Assembly: GCA_002369135.1 (NCBI GenBank)
Contig: DFEY01000003.1
Coordinates: 757,495-821,494 of the forward strand
DNA from: Lachnospira sp. UBA3790
Lineage (GTDB): Bacteria; Bacillota; Clostridia; Lachnospirales; Lachnospiraceae
Length of the DNA stretch: 64,000 nucleotides
Direction of reading: 5' to 3'
The notes under the pieces are model-generated. The model did no database searches. It saw nothing but the letters and a program-made list of their open reading frames with translations, and was not told where the DNA came from. The position numbers were made by a program, and so were the translations under genes. How positions within the stretch are numbered: position 1 is the stretch's first letter; every line of letters starts with the position of its first letter. This document shows positions 17,608-26,614 of the stretch, piece after piece.

Positions 17608-17665
17608 TGGCGTTTTTACATCCTATAAAACGCCATAAAACCACAGTAGTCTCCCACTGTGGTTT
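17608..17665 (-). other. Tandem hairpins between thl and crt
   Basis: Two perfect stems lie in the intergenic mRNA: AAACCACAGT/ACTGTGGTTT (17638-17647 with 17656-17665, 8-nt loop) then TGGCGTTTT/AAAACGCCA (17608-17616 with 17627-17635). Neither has a long T-run, so they look like processing or stability elements rather than full terminators. Confidence 0.7.
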
Positions 17666-17677
17666 AATAGTTTTTAA

Positions 17678-18862
17678 TTAGTCTCTTTCAACGATTGTGG
17701 CACAACCCATACCACCACCGATACAAAGTGTAGCAAGACCCTTCTTAGCGTCTCTCTTTTGCATCTCGTGAAGTAGAGTTACAAGGATACGACATCCTGA
17801 TGCACCAACTGGGTGACCAAGTGCGATCGCACCACCGTTTACGTTTACTTTTTCCATGTCGAAGTTAAGGTCTTTTGCTACAGCAACTGACTGTGCAGCG
17901 AAAGCTTCGTTAGCCTCGATAAGGTCCATATCATCAATAGTTAAACCTGTCTTTTCCATTACTTTGTTTGTAGCAGCGATTGGTCCAACACCCATAATCT
18001 CTGGTGCTACACCACCAAGTGCTCCACCTACGAATGTAGCCATTGGAGTAACTCCAAGTTCCTGAGCCTTCTCTTCGCTCATAACTACAACAGCTGCAGC
18101 ACCGTCGTTGATACCTGAAGCATTACCAGCAGTAACAACACCGCCTTCTTTACCTGAACAGCATTTCAAGCCTGCAAGTGTTTCTACTGTAGAACCTGCT
18201 CTTGGTCCTTCGTCTGTATCAACTACTACTGTCTGCTTTCTCTGCTTAACTTCAACAGGAACGATTTCATCTTTGAATTTTCCTTCATTCATAGCCTTCT
18301 CGCATTTCTGCTGTGAGTTTGCTGAGAACTCATCTAGTTCTTCTCTAGTTAAATTCCACTGCTCTGCTACGTTTTCAGCAGTGATCATCATATGATATTG
18401 ATTAAATGCATCTGTCAAAGCGTCGTTTACCATTGTGTCGATCATTGTTGAATTGTTCATTCTGTAACCGAAACGTGCTTTTGTAAGTGCGTATGGTGCC
18501 ATTGACATGTTCTCCATACCACCAGCAACAACGATATCTGCATCGCCAGCTTTAATCATCTGTGCAGCCTGGTTAACAGCATCTAGACCTGAACCACAAA
18601 CTACGTTGATTGTAACTGCAGGAGTCTCAATAGGAAGACCTGCGTTAATTGATGCCTGACGAGCAACGTTCTGTCCCTGAGCTGCCTGAATAACGCAACC
18701 CATGTATACGTGATCAACTGCATCCTTTGGTACGCCAGCTCTTTTAAGTGCTTCTTCTATTACAATAGAACCAAGCTTTGCAGCTGGTGTTGTGCTAAGT
18801 CCGCCACCCATTTTACCGATAGCTGTACGACATGCACCTGCTAAAACTACTTTCTTTGACAT
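17678..18862 (-). CDS. thlA: Acetyl-CoA acetyltransferase (thiolase)
   Basis: A 394-residue biosynthetic thiolase condensing two acetyl-CoA to acetoacetyl-CoA, the entry to butyrate formation. Catalytic Cys in NVVCGSGLDAV near residue 88, His in NVNGGAIALGHPVGASG near 350 and second Cys in LCIGGGMGCA near 380 are all visible. First gene of the butyrate operon; GGAGG upstream of the ATG. A Rex-type operator lies about 80 bp upstream, suggesting induction when NADH is high. Confidence 0.97.
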   Translation of the reverse strand: MSKKVVLAGACRTAIGKMGGGLSTTPAAKLGSIVIEEALKRAGVPKDAVDHVYMGCVIQAAQGQNVARQASINAGLPIETPAVTINVVCGSGLDAVNQAAQMIKAGDADIVVAGGMENMSMAPYALTKARFGYRMNNSTMIDTMVNDALTDAFNQYHMMITAENVAEQWNLTREELDEFSANSQQKCEKAMNEGKFKDEIVPVEVKQRKQTVVVDTDEGPRAGSTVETLAGLKCCSGKEGGVVTAGNASGINDGAAAVVVMSEEKAQELGVTPMATFVGGALGGVAPEIMGVGPIAATNKVMEKTGLTIDDMDLIEANEAFAAQSVAVAKDLNFDMEKVNVNGGAIALGHPVGASGCRILVTLLHEMQKRDAKKGLATLCIGGGMGCATIVERD

Positions 18863-18944
18863 AATACTTTTCCTCCATTTTTGTCATGAAAATTTGTAAA
18901 TTATTTTTCCTACTTTATAGTAGAAAGGCATAACAAGCCCACGA

Positions 18945-18962
18945 TTGTTATAATTTTAACAA
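18945..18962. promoter_or_regulatory. Predicted Rex operator upstream of the butyrate operon
   Basis: TTGTTATAATTTTAACAA matches the clostridial Rex consensus TTGTTAANNNNTTAACAA at all fixed positions but one. A further TAACAA half-site lies at 18931-18936. Rex is the NADH/NAD+-sensing repressor known to control thl-crt operons in clostridia. I could not fix the -35/-10 of the promoter with confidence. No rex gene is in the window. Confidence 0.75.
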
Positions 18963-19008
18963 AGATTAAATGTTTTGTCTAGTGCTTTTTTAATTTAACT
19001 AAGAGCAA

Positions 19009-19057
19009 AAAAATGACAAGGGAACAAACTATTTTAATTGGTTCCCTTGTCATTTTT
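19009..19057 (-). terminator. Terminator of the papain-like protease gene
   Basis: A 17-bp perfect stem (19009-19025 with 19041-19057) and a 15-nt loop, followed on the minus strand by seven Ts. It separates the protease gene from the regulatory region of the butyrate operon. Confidence 0.9.
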
Positions 19058-19097
19058 AGACCATTTTTTATAGATAAAAATTAGTTAAAACAATTAA

Positions 19098-21782
19098 CTA
19101 TTTAACTTTAACCTTAACTGTCACTGTCTTGACTGCATTCTTATAAGTCTTATTACCTGAAGCATATACTTTTATTTTGAGCTTATATGTACCTTTCTTC
19201 AGTTTCTTCTTAACAGTTAATTTTCCTGTCTTTTTAGAAATTTTGAAGTACTTTTTAAACTTAGCTTTCTTGCCCTTCTTAACTTTGTAAAGCTTATAAG
19301 TAACTTTGCCTTTTGTGCCAGAAAGTTTCATTAGTTTCTTTCGTTTTACTACTGCCTTCTTTTTCTTAAGTTTCTTATATTTTACTTTAATTGTTTTACC
19401 TTTAGCCTTAATCTTTTGGGCTTTTTTATTAGTAGGTCCCGGTGGATTGTCTGAAGCCTTCACTTCTACAGTAAATGTAGTTTCTGCTCCAGTATCATCA
19501 TATACTCGAATTAAAGCATTTCCTACCTTAAGACCAGTCATTTCATATTCAGAGTCGTATGATATTGATACTATATCCGGATTCAATGATTCAACCTTAT
19601 AACCAGATTCTATAGGTTCATCTTTGTAGTCATATACACAAATGGTATTCTTTTCACCTACTTCCATAAAGCCGTCACCCACAAAGTATTTTCCTGTCTT
19701 AGTAACTTTTACCTTAATAACCTGTGTGCCAAAGCCTTCAACATTTACTTTTATATAACCTATTCCTGGCTTAATAGAAGTGACTTCACATTTAGAAGAA
19801 TCTGATTCATCTGGTGTAAGCTTAAATAACGCTTTACTTTCTTCTGTTTGATCCCAAACGATTTCTGGATCATCTGGAAGCAAATCTAAATCTCCCTTAA
19901 AATATGTAACAATACTCTCACTGTTATCAGGATATACTGGTGCTATTTCTACATAATCACCAGTGTTAAAATCTACATTTAGGTTAGGCATTTCTGTACA
20001 ATATCCTTTAATTGGAAAATTATCTCTAGACACGATAAATGGTTCTAAATCCAAATTCTTTCTCACATAACTGTCGTCAGAATAGTCATTCCATTCTCCT
20101 TTATATTTAATGAAACTTTCATTTGGATTAACTATTCCCTTGGCATATTTTTCAAGACCTTGAAGCTTAGCTGCTTGTTCAGCCATAGAAATTTGGAAAT
20201 TAATATTATAGTTACCATCTGCCATTATCTCTTTTATCACTATTGAATAGTGCTGTCCTTTGTTAAGGATTACTGGATTATCCAACGCAAGTTTATGAAA
20301 TCCACCATACTCATAAGGCGCTGTTATACCGGAAGCCACTTTCACACCATCTTCTGGTCCCTTAAAGTCTTCAGGAAGAACATATACGCTATAATCTACA
20401 ACTGTTCCTGGAGTTGCTGTGACAAAGGAAATTTGCTCTAATTTCTCTGTCACTTCTGCTTCAAATACATTAGCCATCTTTGCTTCTTCCGGAGTAGATG
20501 TTTCTTCCACTCCTTCCACAGGCATATAATCATATTGATCTATATAATATGATTTGCCAACATTACTCTTATCAAATTCTAGAGCCTCTGCTACACACAA
20601 AGTCTGATCATAGTATGATAACCAAAAGTATCCTGTGCCAACTCCGTCTTCATTTTTAATTCCCCAATCTCCTCCACCTTTATTAGGGAAGTTTTCTTCG
20701 CCAGAGCCCCAGCTATTTTTTACTAACCAAGCTCCGTCTTCTGGAGGTTCATGTCCTTCCACAAAATTATTTTTAGAATAGTTATCATCCCATCCTACTA
20801 TTGTAACTGCATGATTGGCCTCTTCATTTGCATCATACGTGTAGTGGGCCCAGTTTTTACTTATATACTTAGAATCCCCAGTTTGATTAGGTCTAGAAGT
20901 ATCTGCACAAAAAGCTATTTCTACTGCCCTCTTGTTCATAAGTTGATCTTTAATTGCTAGTGTACCTTCTGGATTATATGTGTATTTTTTATTGTCAATA
21001 TCTTCATCATCTATGGTTGCTGGAGATGGAAGAATAAATGATTCTTTCAACACATATGATTGTTTAAATCTGAGTTCTTCTGGCATATCCCAATCATCTT
21101 CATCACTGTAGCAGTAATTAATCCACTCGCCATTTTTCTTACGTTTATCAACCCATTTATTTTTGCCATGATATTCATAAATATCTGATGAAACTCCATC
21201 AGGTACGTCCCTATCTTCTAAGTTAGGTCCTATGCCAGATGAAAACATACTGGATGCATATACAGGAAGTCCGCCTTCATTAAATTTTTCTACAGTTGTT
21301 TTGCTTTCGTCAAAATATTGAAAGCCCTCTCCGTATTGAGAATCTTTCTTATCACTTATTGGCTTAACTATAAAATTAACTAGATGTTTTTCAGACAAAT
21401 CAAGCGTATTTTCATTGTATCCATCTTCCTTTGCTAAACCAGAACTTAGAATACTACTCTCTGCTGCCGCAATAGCTGCAAATCCCCAGCATGTTCCAAA
21501 CGGATTCTGAAACTTAACAGGTGTAATATAGTTTTTACCATCCACATTTCTTAACGTATAGCTGGATGGAGCATCTGCCATTTTGCTTTTTAAGGCTTTT
21601 CTACCAGCCTTATCTCCTTTAGAAAAATCAAAAGCATCACTTTCTCCAATAGATAATCCTTTTTTCATTTCTTCAATACTAGGTTTTGTTGCTTTCTTGT
21701 TCTTAGCCTGAACATTGTCCATGGCTGGAAACATTCCTAATACTAATACTATTGACAAAAATAAACCAATAATTCTTTTCAT
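19098..21782 (-). CDS. Secreted papain-family (C1) cysteine protease with lysine-rich C-terminus
   Basis: An 894-residue exported protease. The start at 21780-21782 follows AAGGAG and gives a clean signal peptide ending near NVQA; a longer frame upstream has no ribosome site and runs towards the promoter. The catalytic set is visible: QNPFGTCWGF (Gln92, Cys98), NHAVTIVGWDD (His324) and VKNSWGSG (Asn356). After about 600 residues come Ig-like beta regions, then a tail with 47 Lys in about 109 residues, resembling the tail of the GH16 enzyme. Probably surface-attached and degrading extracellular protein. Single gene with its own terminator. Confidence 0.92.
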   Translation of the reverse strand: MKRIIGLFLSIVLVLGMFPAMDNVQAKNKKATKPSIEEMKKGLSIGESDAFDFSKGDKAGRKALKSKMADAPSSYTLRNVDGKNYITPVKFQNPFGTCWGFAAIAAAESSILSSGLAKEDGYNENTLDLSEKHLVNFIVKPISDKKDSQYGEGFQYFDESKTTVEKFNEGGLPVYASSMFSSGIGPNLEDRDVPDGVSSDIYEYHGKNKWVDKRKKNGEWINYCYSDEDDWDMPEELRFKQSYVLKESFILPSPATIDDEDIDNKKYTYNPEGTLAIKDQLMNKRAVEIAFCADTSRPNQTGDSKYISKNWAHYTYDANEEANHAVTIVGWDDNYSKNNFVEGHEPPEDGAWLVKNSWGSGEENFPNKGGGDWGIKNEDGVGTGYFWLSYYDQTLCVAEALEFDKSNVGKSYYIDQYDYMPVEGVEETSTPEEAKMANVFEAEVTEKLEQISFVTATPGTVVDYSVYVLPEDFKGPEDGVKVASGITAPYEYGGFHKLALDNPVILNKGQHYSIVIKEIMADGNYNINFQISMAEQAAKLQGLEKYAKGIVNPNESFIKYKGEWNDYSDDSYVRKNLDLEPFIVSRDNFPIKGYCTEMPNLNVDFNTGDYVEIAPVYPDNSESIVTYFKGDLDLLPDDPEIVWDQTEESKALFKLTPDESDSSKCEVTSIKPGIGYIKVNVEGFGTQVIKVKVTKTGKYFVGDGFMEVGEKNTICVYDYKDEPIESGYKVESLNPDIVSISYDSEYEMTGLKVGNALIRVYDDTGAETTFTVEVKASDNPPGPTNKKAQKIKAKGKTIKVKYKKLKKKKAVVKRKKLMKLSGTKGKVTYKLYKVKKGKKAKFKKYFKISKKTGKLTVKKKLKKGTYKLKIKVYASGNKTYKNAVKTVTVKVKVK

Positions 21783-21831
21783 TTGCGCACTCCTTTTTTG
21801 TAAACTATAATACAAACATCTACCTATTTTC

Positions 21832-21860
21832 ATTATACTATATTCTAATAAAAGTTAGAA
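21832..21860 (-). promoter_or_regulatory. Promoter -10 and overlapping palindrome of the protease gene
   Basis: TATAAT on the minus strand at 21832-21837 lies 50 nt before the start. Just upstream, TTCTAA-TAAAAG-TTAGAA (21843-21860) is a perfect 6-bp inverted repeat covering the -35 position, so it may be a repressor or activator site. The -35 itself is poor (TTCTAA). Confidence 0.5.
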
Positions 21861-21861
21861 C

Positions 21862-21893
21862 AAAAAAGACATTCAGTGCAAACCGAATGTCTT
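21862..21893 (-). terminator. Terminator after the DUF975 gene
   Basis: AAGACATTC (21866-21874) pairs with GAATGTCTT (21885-21893), followed on the minus strand by six Ts; it ends the ilvE-DUF975 operon. Confidence 0.85.
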
Positions 21894-21908
21894 ATCTATT
21901 CTTAAATA

Positions 21909-22745
21909 CTATATACTTTCATATCTATCTTTGCCCTGACACAGACACACATATAACTCTGCATCCGTTATAGCCATATAAGGTGCTACATATACCACAG
22001 ATAGGATGCCACATGTCATAGCCGCCAACAAAATCCAAGGGAAAAACGATAAGTCCAAAACAAATGTGTCCATCTTGTTTCCGTCCATTATCTTCTTTGT
22101 CATATCAAATGCTTCTTGTACTGTCAGTTCAGGGTTTTCCGCCAAAAGATATGGAATCATTCTATATTCATATGACTTAATAATTCCTGGGACAATCAAC
22201 AACAATGCCCATAGGAATGTAAACAAGTCTCTCAGGAACATAATTGTAACTATTCTTACATAGCCCTCAGTAAAAGTTTCGACTATAGTTCTCATTTTGG
22301 GCTTGCTTTCTGTTCTATTCCTTAGATACCATTTCTTACACCCAACATGAATAGGATTAAGAACAAATACCTTCAAAACAAAAGCGAAAAATAAAGAAAT
22401 CATTATCGCCATGATAAATAAAGCCCATGTAGAACCTGGATAACCAGGCATAATGCTTCTAACCATAGCGTCCACTTCTTCTTTATATCTTTTAAGAGCA
22501 ATGTCAGGTCTGTATCTATATAGATTGATTCTGCTTTCAACATCTATATCTGTATCCCCATCATTTTGAACAACTTGAGTGTTTCTATAAGGATTAACTA
22601 AATCTCTCGCTTGATTCGATACATATGATGTGGCAGCTGTAGGAGTAACAAGTGTAAGAATCAATGTCACTAAAATAGCCCAACCCCAGTTTTTTCTCAG
22701 AATCTTTTTTGCTCTAGTCTTTAATGAAATTCGATTAAAGTTCAT
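21909..22745 (-). CDS. DUF975-like integral membrane protein
   Basis: A 278-residue protein with a first helix after a basic start (KTRAKKILRKNWGWAILV), a helix around residues 115-135, and a later pair of helices. The central block FTEGYVRIVTIMFLRDLFTFLWALLLIVPGIIKSYEYRMIPYLLAENP and the TVQEAFDMTKKIMDG-like segment are typical of DUF975 proteins, whose function is unknown. The ATG overlaps the ilvE stop by one base (TAATG), implying translational coupling. No obvious link to amino-acid metabolism. Confidence 0.82.
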   Translation of the reverse strand: MNFNRISLKTRAKKILRKNWGWAILVTLILTLVTPTAATSYVSNQARDLVNPYRNTQVVQNDGDTDIDVESRINLYRYRPDIALKRYKEEVDAMVRSIMPGYPGSTWALFIMAIMISLFFAFVLKVFVLNPIHVGCKKWYLRNRTESKPKMRTIVETFTEGYVRIVTIMFLRDLFTFLWALLLIVPGIIKSYEYRMIPYLLAENPELTVQEAFDMTKKIMDGNKMDTFVLDLSFFPWILLAAMTCGILSVVYVAPYMAITDAELYVCLCQGKDRYESI

Positions 22746-23767
22746 TATTTAACCTCGTAAATCCATCCTTCAGGAGCTTCGATAGTTCCCATCTGAATTC
22801 CTGTAAGTGTGTCATATAACTTCTTGATAGTTGGTCCCATCTCTTCCATTCCACTTGGGAAGCAAATTTCTTTGCCGTGGTCGTTAATCTTTCCAACTGG
22901 AGAGATAACTGCTGCTGTTCCGCAAAGGCCGCACTCGGCAAAGTCAGGAACCTCGCTAAACAATACATCTCTTTGCTCAACTTCCATACCAAGAATATTT
23001 TCAGCAACATACATAATTGATCTTCTTGTGATTGAAGGTAAGATAGTGTCTGACTTTGGAGTAACTAACTTTCCATCTTTTGTGATAAAGATGAAGTTTG
23101 CTCCACCAGTCTCTTCTACCTTTGTACGTGTCGCTGCATCTAAATACATGTTTTCTGCAAAACCATTTCTGTGAGCTTCCTGTGTAGGATACAAACTCAT
23201 AGCATAGTTTAGTCCAGCCTTAATATGACCTGTTCCGTGAGGAGCTGCTCTATCGTAATCACTAACTGTTAGTGTGATAGGCTTTGCGCCACCTTTAAAG
23301 TAAGGTCCAACAGGTGTAGTAAACACTCTGAACTGATACTCAGTAGCTGGTGCTACACCGATAACTGGTCCACAACCAAACATAAATGGTCTAATATATA
23401 ATGAAGCGCCTGATCCGTAAGGTGGTACCATATCGATATTCGCCTTAACTGTCTGGGATACCGCTTCCACAAATTTATCTTCAGGGAATACTGGCATCTC
23501 TAATCTCTTACATGTGTCAATCATTCTCTGTGCATTTAAATGTGGACGGAAAATAACTACTCTTCCATCTTCTGTAGTGTATGCCTTCATTCCTTCAAAA
23601 CATGTCTGAGCATACTGAAGTACGCAAGCGCACTCGCTCATTGTGATGTTGGCATCATCTATCAATCCGCCTTCATCCCATGCTCCATCCTTATAATTTG
23701 CAACAAATCTCTTCTCTGTAGGGAGATAATCAAATCCTAGATTTTCCCAATCAATATTCTTGCCCAT
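22745..23767 (-). CDS. ilvE: Branched-chain-amino-acid aminotransferase
   Basis: A 340-residue PLP enzyme exchanging amino groups between glutamate and the keto acids of Leu, Ile and Val. Seen: YGSGASLYIRPFMFG, the PLP lysine in GHIKAGLNYA, NMYLDA and the CGLCGTAAVISPVG signature of class IV transaminases, with length typical of the eukaryote-like bacterial branch. I chose the ATG at 23765-23767, which follows GGAGG; a longer TTG start lies in that ribosome site. It has its own strong promoter and is followed by the coupled DUF975 gene. Confidence 0.94.
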   Translation of the reverse strand: MGKNIDWENLGFDYLPTEKRFVANYKDGAWDEGGLIDDANITMSECACVLQYAQTCFEGMKAYTTEDGRVVIFRPHLNAQRMIDTCKRLEMPVFPEDKFVEAVSQTVKANIDMVPPYGSGASLYIRPFMFGCGPVIGVAPATEYQFRVFTTPVGPYFKGGAKPITLTVSDYDRAAPHGTGHIKAGLNYAMSLYPTQEAHRNGFAENMYLDAATRTKVEETGGANFIFITKDGKLVTPKSDTILPSITRRSIMYVAENILGMEVEQRDVLFSEVPDFAECGLCGTAAVISPVGKINDHGKEICFPSGMEEMGPTIKKLYDTLTGIQMGTIEAPEGWIYEVK

Positions 23768-23802
23768 TTTGTTTTCCTCCAAATTTGCATTTACTTCTTA
23801 TA

Positions 23803-23830
23803 ATTATACTACCATTTTTTACACGGTCAA
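23803..23830 (-). promoter_or_regulatory. Promoter of ilvE
   Basis: On the minus strand TTGACC (23825-23830), a 16-nt spacer and TATAAT (23803-23808), one of the best sigma-A promoters in the window. The leader is only about 30 nt, leaving no room for a T-box or leader-peptide attenuator. Confidence 0.8.
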
Positions 23831-23836
23831 TAATTC

Positions 23837-23860
23837 AAAAAACTTCTTTATTAAATAAAG
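23837..23860 (-). terminator. Weak terminator after ligA
   Basis: CTTTAT/ATAAAG stem (23846-23860) with AAC/GTT outer pairing and Ts on the minus strand, directly after the ligA stop. A-T rich and weak. Confidence 0.45.
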
Positions 23861-23861
23861 T

Positions 23862-25808
23862 TTATGGCCATCTCTTTAGAACTTCCTCTTCAGTAATAAT
23901 CTCAATGCCCAGTTCCTTCGCCTTCTTGTTCTTTGACGAGTTCGAGTTAATGTCGTTGTTGATTAGATAGTTAGTGGCTTTGCTTACTGTTCCTTTGGCG
24001 CTGCCGCCTCTATCTTCTATATATCTCTTTAGCGCATCTCTATTTTCGAAACTGTTTAGAGAACCAGTAATAACAAACGACAAACCATCCATATTTTGCT
24101 CACCGCTAACTTCCGGCTTGATAATCTCTAACTCATCTAACAGTCTATCTAGCGCATCGCTGTTTTCTTTGTTCTGGAAATACTCCACAAACGGAACCGC
24201 ACGCTTTTCGGCCATTCCATCTATCACTACCAAGTCGTCCACTGTGGCATTTCTTACTTTATCTAAGTCCTGGTCAAAGGCCTTACATAGCATCTTCGCA
24301 TTAGAAACACCAATATGTGGAATTCCAAGTCCATACAAAACTGCTGCTGGCTCAGCCTTTCTAGAAGCCTCAACCGATGCGATGATATTGTCATAAGACT
24401 TCTCGCCGAAGCCCTCCATCGTCACGATCTCTTCTTTATATTTGTCTAAGTGATAAATGTCTGCAAACTCATGAATAAATCCTGCATCCACAAACTTCTC
24501 CAAAGTCTCTTCGCTCAAGCCCTCAATATTTAGAGCATTCCTTGTCACAAACAAAGTAAACTTCTTAATGTTCTTTGCCGGACAGTTTGGATTTACACAG
24601 TGCAAAGTCTTAACGCCAAGTTCGTTTTTAATCTCAGTCTTTTCACCGCACACTGGACAAACTTCCGGAATCTCTATAGTTCCACTCTTTGTCTTATTCT
24701 CTGCAATCTGGGGAATAATCATATTAGCTTTGTAGACTTCTATTTCATCGCCCACGCCCAATTCCAGCTCTTCTACAATACTCACATTGTGAACCGACGC
24801 TCTACTAACTGTCGTACCCTCTAATTCCACTGGGTCAAATACTGCAACCGGATTAATAAGTCCAGTCCTGCTCGCACTCCACTCAATATATTCAAGCTTA
24901 GTGCTTGCCACTTCATCTTGCCACTTAAACGCGATTCCATTTCTAGGGAACTTCGCCGTAGTTCCAAGTGACAATCCATATTCTATATCATCAAATACTA
25001 AAACCAATCCATCTGATGGATAGTCATATGTCTGAATAGCCTTAGCAAAGTACTCGACATTCTCATGCATATTGGAAGCATTCGACATCTTTCTCTCAAC
25101 CGTCTCAAAGCCCTGTTCATCTAGCCAATTTAGTTGTCCATTTACTGAGTTTCCTAAATCATCATCTGATTCTATTAGAGCGAACGCAATAAATCTAACA
25201 TTTCTATCAGCTGTCACACTACTATCTAACTGACGCACAGATCCAGAGCAAAGGTTTCTTGGATTCTTATACTTTGAATCCGCATCCTCTATAGTCTTAT
25301 TAATTTCCTCAAAGTCGCTATACTTAATTACAGCCTCGCCTCGAAGAACTAATCTTCCTTTATATGGAATAGAAACTGGCACATTCTTAAAAGTTTTGGC
25401 ATTAGCAGTTACTACTTCACCCACTGTACCGTTTCCTCTAGTTACAGCCTTCTCCAAAGTACCATTGTTATATGTAAGAACAATTGTTAGTCCATCTAAC
25501 TTCCAAGAAAGCACGGCTTCTTTGTCGCCGACAAAGGATACCAACTCATCTACTTCTTTAGTCTTATCCAAACTAAGCATTGGTGATGCGTGCTTTTCCT
25601 TTGGAAGTTCACTCAACACTTCGTAACCTACATTTACAGTTGGACTGTTAGCTAGAACTATTCCTGTCTCTTTTTCAAGGCTCACTAATTCATCGTAAAG
25701 CTGATCGTACTCAAAGTTTGTCATTATTTCTTTGGCATCTTGGTAGTACGCTTTACTTGCCTTGTTTAGTATTTCGACTAATTCTTTTATCCTTTTACTT
25801 TTGTCCAT
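23862..25808 (-). CDS. ligA: NAD-dependent DNA ligase
   Basis: A 648-residue ligase that seals nicks in replication and repair using NAD+. Order: N-terminal NAD-binding domain with YYQDAKEIMTNFEYDQLY; adenylation domain with active-site SWKLDG (Lys103); OB-fold; four-Cys zinc finger (CPVCG...CVNPNC); helix-hairpin-helix region; BRCT domain over the last 75 or so residues. I chose the ATG at 25806-25808, which follows GGAG; the longer ATG overlaps that ribosome site. Overlaps the upstream pseudouridine synthase gene by 14 bp. Slightly short for the family but complete. Confidence 0.96.
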   Translation of the reverse strand: MDKSKRIKELVEILNKASKAYYQDAKEIMTNFEYDQLYDELVSLEKETGIVLANSPTVNVGYEVLSELPKEKHASPMLSLDKTKEVDELVSFVGDKEAVLSWKLDGLTIVLTYNNGTLEKAVTRGNGTVGEVVTANAKTFKNVPVSIPYKGRLVLRGEAVIKYSDFEEINKTIEDADSKYKNPRNLCSGSVRQLDSSVTADRNVRFIAFALIESDDDLGNSVNGQLNWLDEQGFETVERKMSNASNMHENVEYFAKAIQTYDYPSDGLVLVFDDIEYGLSLGTTAKFPRNGIAFKWQDEVASTKLEYIEWSASRTGLINPVAVFDPVELEGTTVSRASVHNVSIVEELELGVGDEIEVYKANMIIPQIAENKTKSGTIEIPEVCPVCGEKTEIKNELGVKTLHCVNPNCPAKNIKKFTLFVTRNALNIEGLSEETLEKFVDAGFIHEFADIYHLDKYKEEIVTMEGFGEKSYDNIIASVEASRKAEPAAVLYGLGIPHIGVSNAKMLCKAFDQDLDKVRNATVDDLVVIDGMAEKRAVPFVEYFQNKENSDALDRLLDELEIIKPEVSGEQNMDGLSFVITGSLNSFENRDALKRYIEDRGGSAKGTVSKATNYLINNDINSNSSKNKKAKELGIEIITEEEVLKRWP

Positions 25809-26550
25809 CTGTATCTCCATTTGAATCTTTAATTTGATCCAATAATTGTTCTACTTCTGTATCAGTCAAATTTCTATACTTACCCATTCCTAAAGTGCCA
25901 AGTTCAATATTCATTATACGAACTCTCTGCAGCTTGTTTACATTGTAACCAAGTGCTTTACACATACGTCTAATCTGTCTATTTAGCCCCTGCGTCAAAA
26001 CAATATTAAACTCATGTTTCTTTGTCTTTTTAACTTCACAAGGTCTAGTCTTTACTCCATCGAGTATTGTGACTCCACTAGACATGGCTTCAATAAACTC
26101 ACCAGTTATCTCTTTGTCTACAGTCACCACATATTCTTTCTCGTGATAGTTTGATGCTTTAAGTATTCCGTTTACTATCGAGCCATCATTTGTAAGCAGT
26201 ATCAAACCTCTTGAGTTTTTATCCAAACGACCTATTGGATAAATTCTTTTTTCATATCCAATGTAGTCGATAATGTTATCTGGATTACTTTTTTGTGCAG
26301 TGCACTCCACACCTTCTGGCTTATTAAAAGCGATGATAATTTGCTCTTCCTCTCTAGAGACTTCTTTACCCTTAACTTTTACTACATCAGTATCAGTTAC
26401 TTTGTCGCCCAAGACTGCTATGCAATCATTAATAGTAATCTCGCCAGCCTCCGTCAACCTGTCAGCCTCTCTTCTGGAGCAAACTCCAGCATCGCTTAAA
26501 AATTTATTTAGCCTTACTTCTTTTACTTCGCTTTTATCTTTTAATCTCAT
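25795..26550 (-). CDS. 23S rRNA pseudouridine synthase, RluB/RluF family
   Basis: A 251-residue RNA-modifying enzyme. The S4 RNA-binding domain is at the N-terminus (VRLNKFLSDAGVCSRREADRL). The synthase domain has catalytic Asp in PIGRLDKNSRGLILLTND and the C-terminal GLNRQIRRMCKALGYNV plus RVRIMNIELG, which resembles RluF more than RluB. It would convert a uridine of 23S rRNA to pseudouridine; the exact position is inferred. I chose the ATG at 26548-26550 because GGGAGG precedes it and a longer frame runs into the terminator of the upstream gene. Confidence 0.88.
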   Translation of the reverse strand: MRLKDKSEVKEVRLNKFLSDAGVCSRREADRLTEAGEITINDCIAVLGDKVTDTDVVKVKGKEVSREEEQIIIAFNKPEGVECTAQKSNPDNIIDYIGYEKRIYPIGRLDKNSRGLILLTNDGSIVNGILKASNYHEKEYVVTVDKEITGEFIEAMSSGVTILDGVKTRPCEVKKTKKHEFNIVLTQGLNRQIRRMCKALGYNVNKLQRVRIMNIELGTLGMGKYRNLTDTEVEQLLDQIKDSNGDTDGQK

Positions 26551-26576
26551 CTCTGCCTCCCGACAGTAATTCTTAT

Positions 26577-26605
26577 AAAAAAGGTGCCAGATATCCTCTG
26601 GCACC
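26577..26605 (-). terminator. Terminator after the bitopic membrane protein gene
   Basis: GGTGCCAGA (26583-26591) pairs with TCTGGCACC (26597-26605); on the minus strand six Ts follow. It lies between the bitopic protein gene and the pseudouridine synthase gene, 27 nt before the latter's start, so expression of the latter depends on read-through or a promoter in this gap that I could not identify. Confidence 0.88.
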
Positions 26606-26614
26606 AATAAATTC

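Noticed and set aside
18863..18944. Definite sigma-A promoter for the butyrate operon
   Set aside because: TATAAA and TTGTTA boxes are present but not at 16-18 nt spacing, so no promoter is called.
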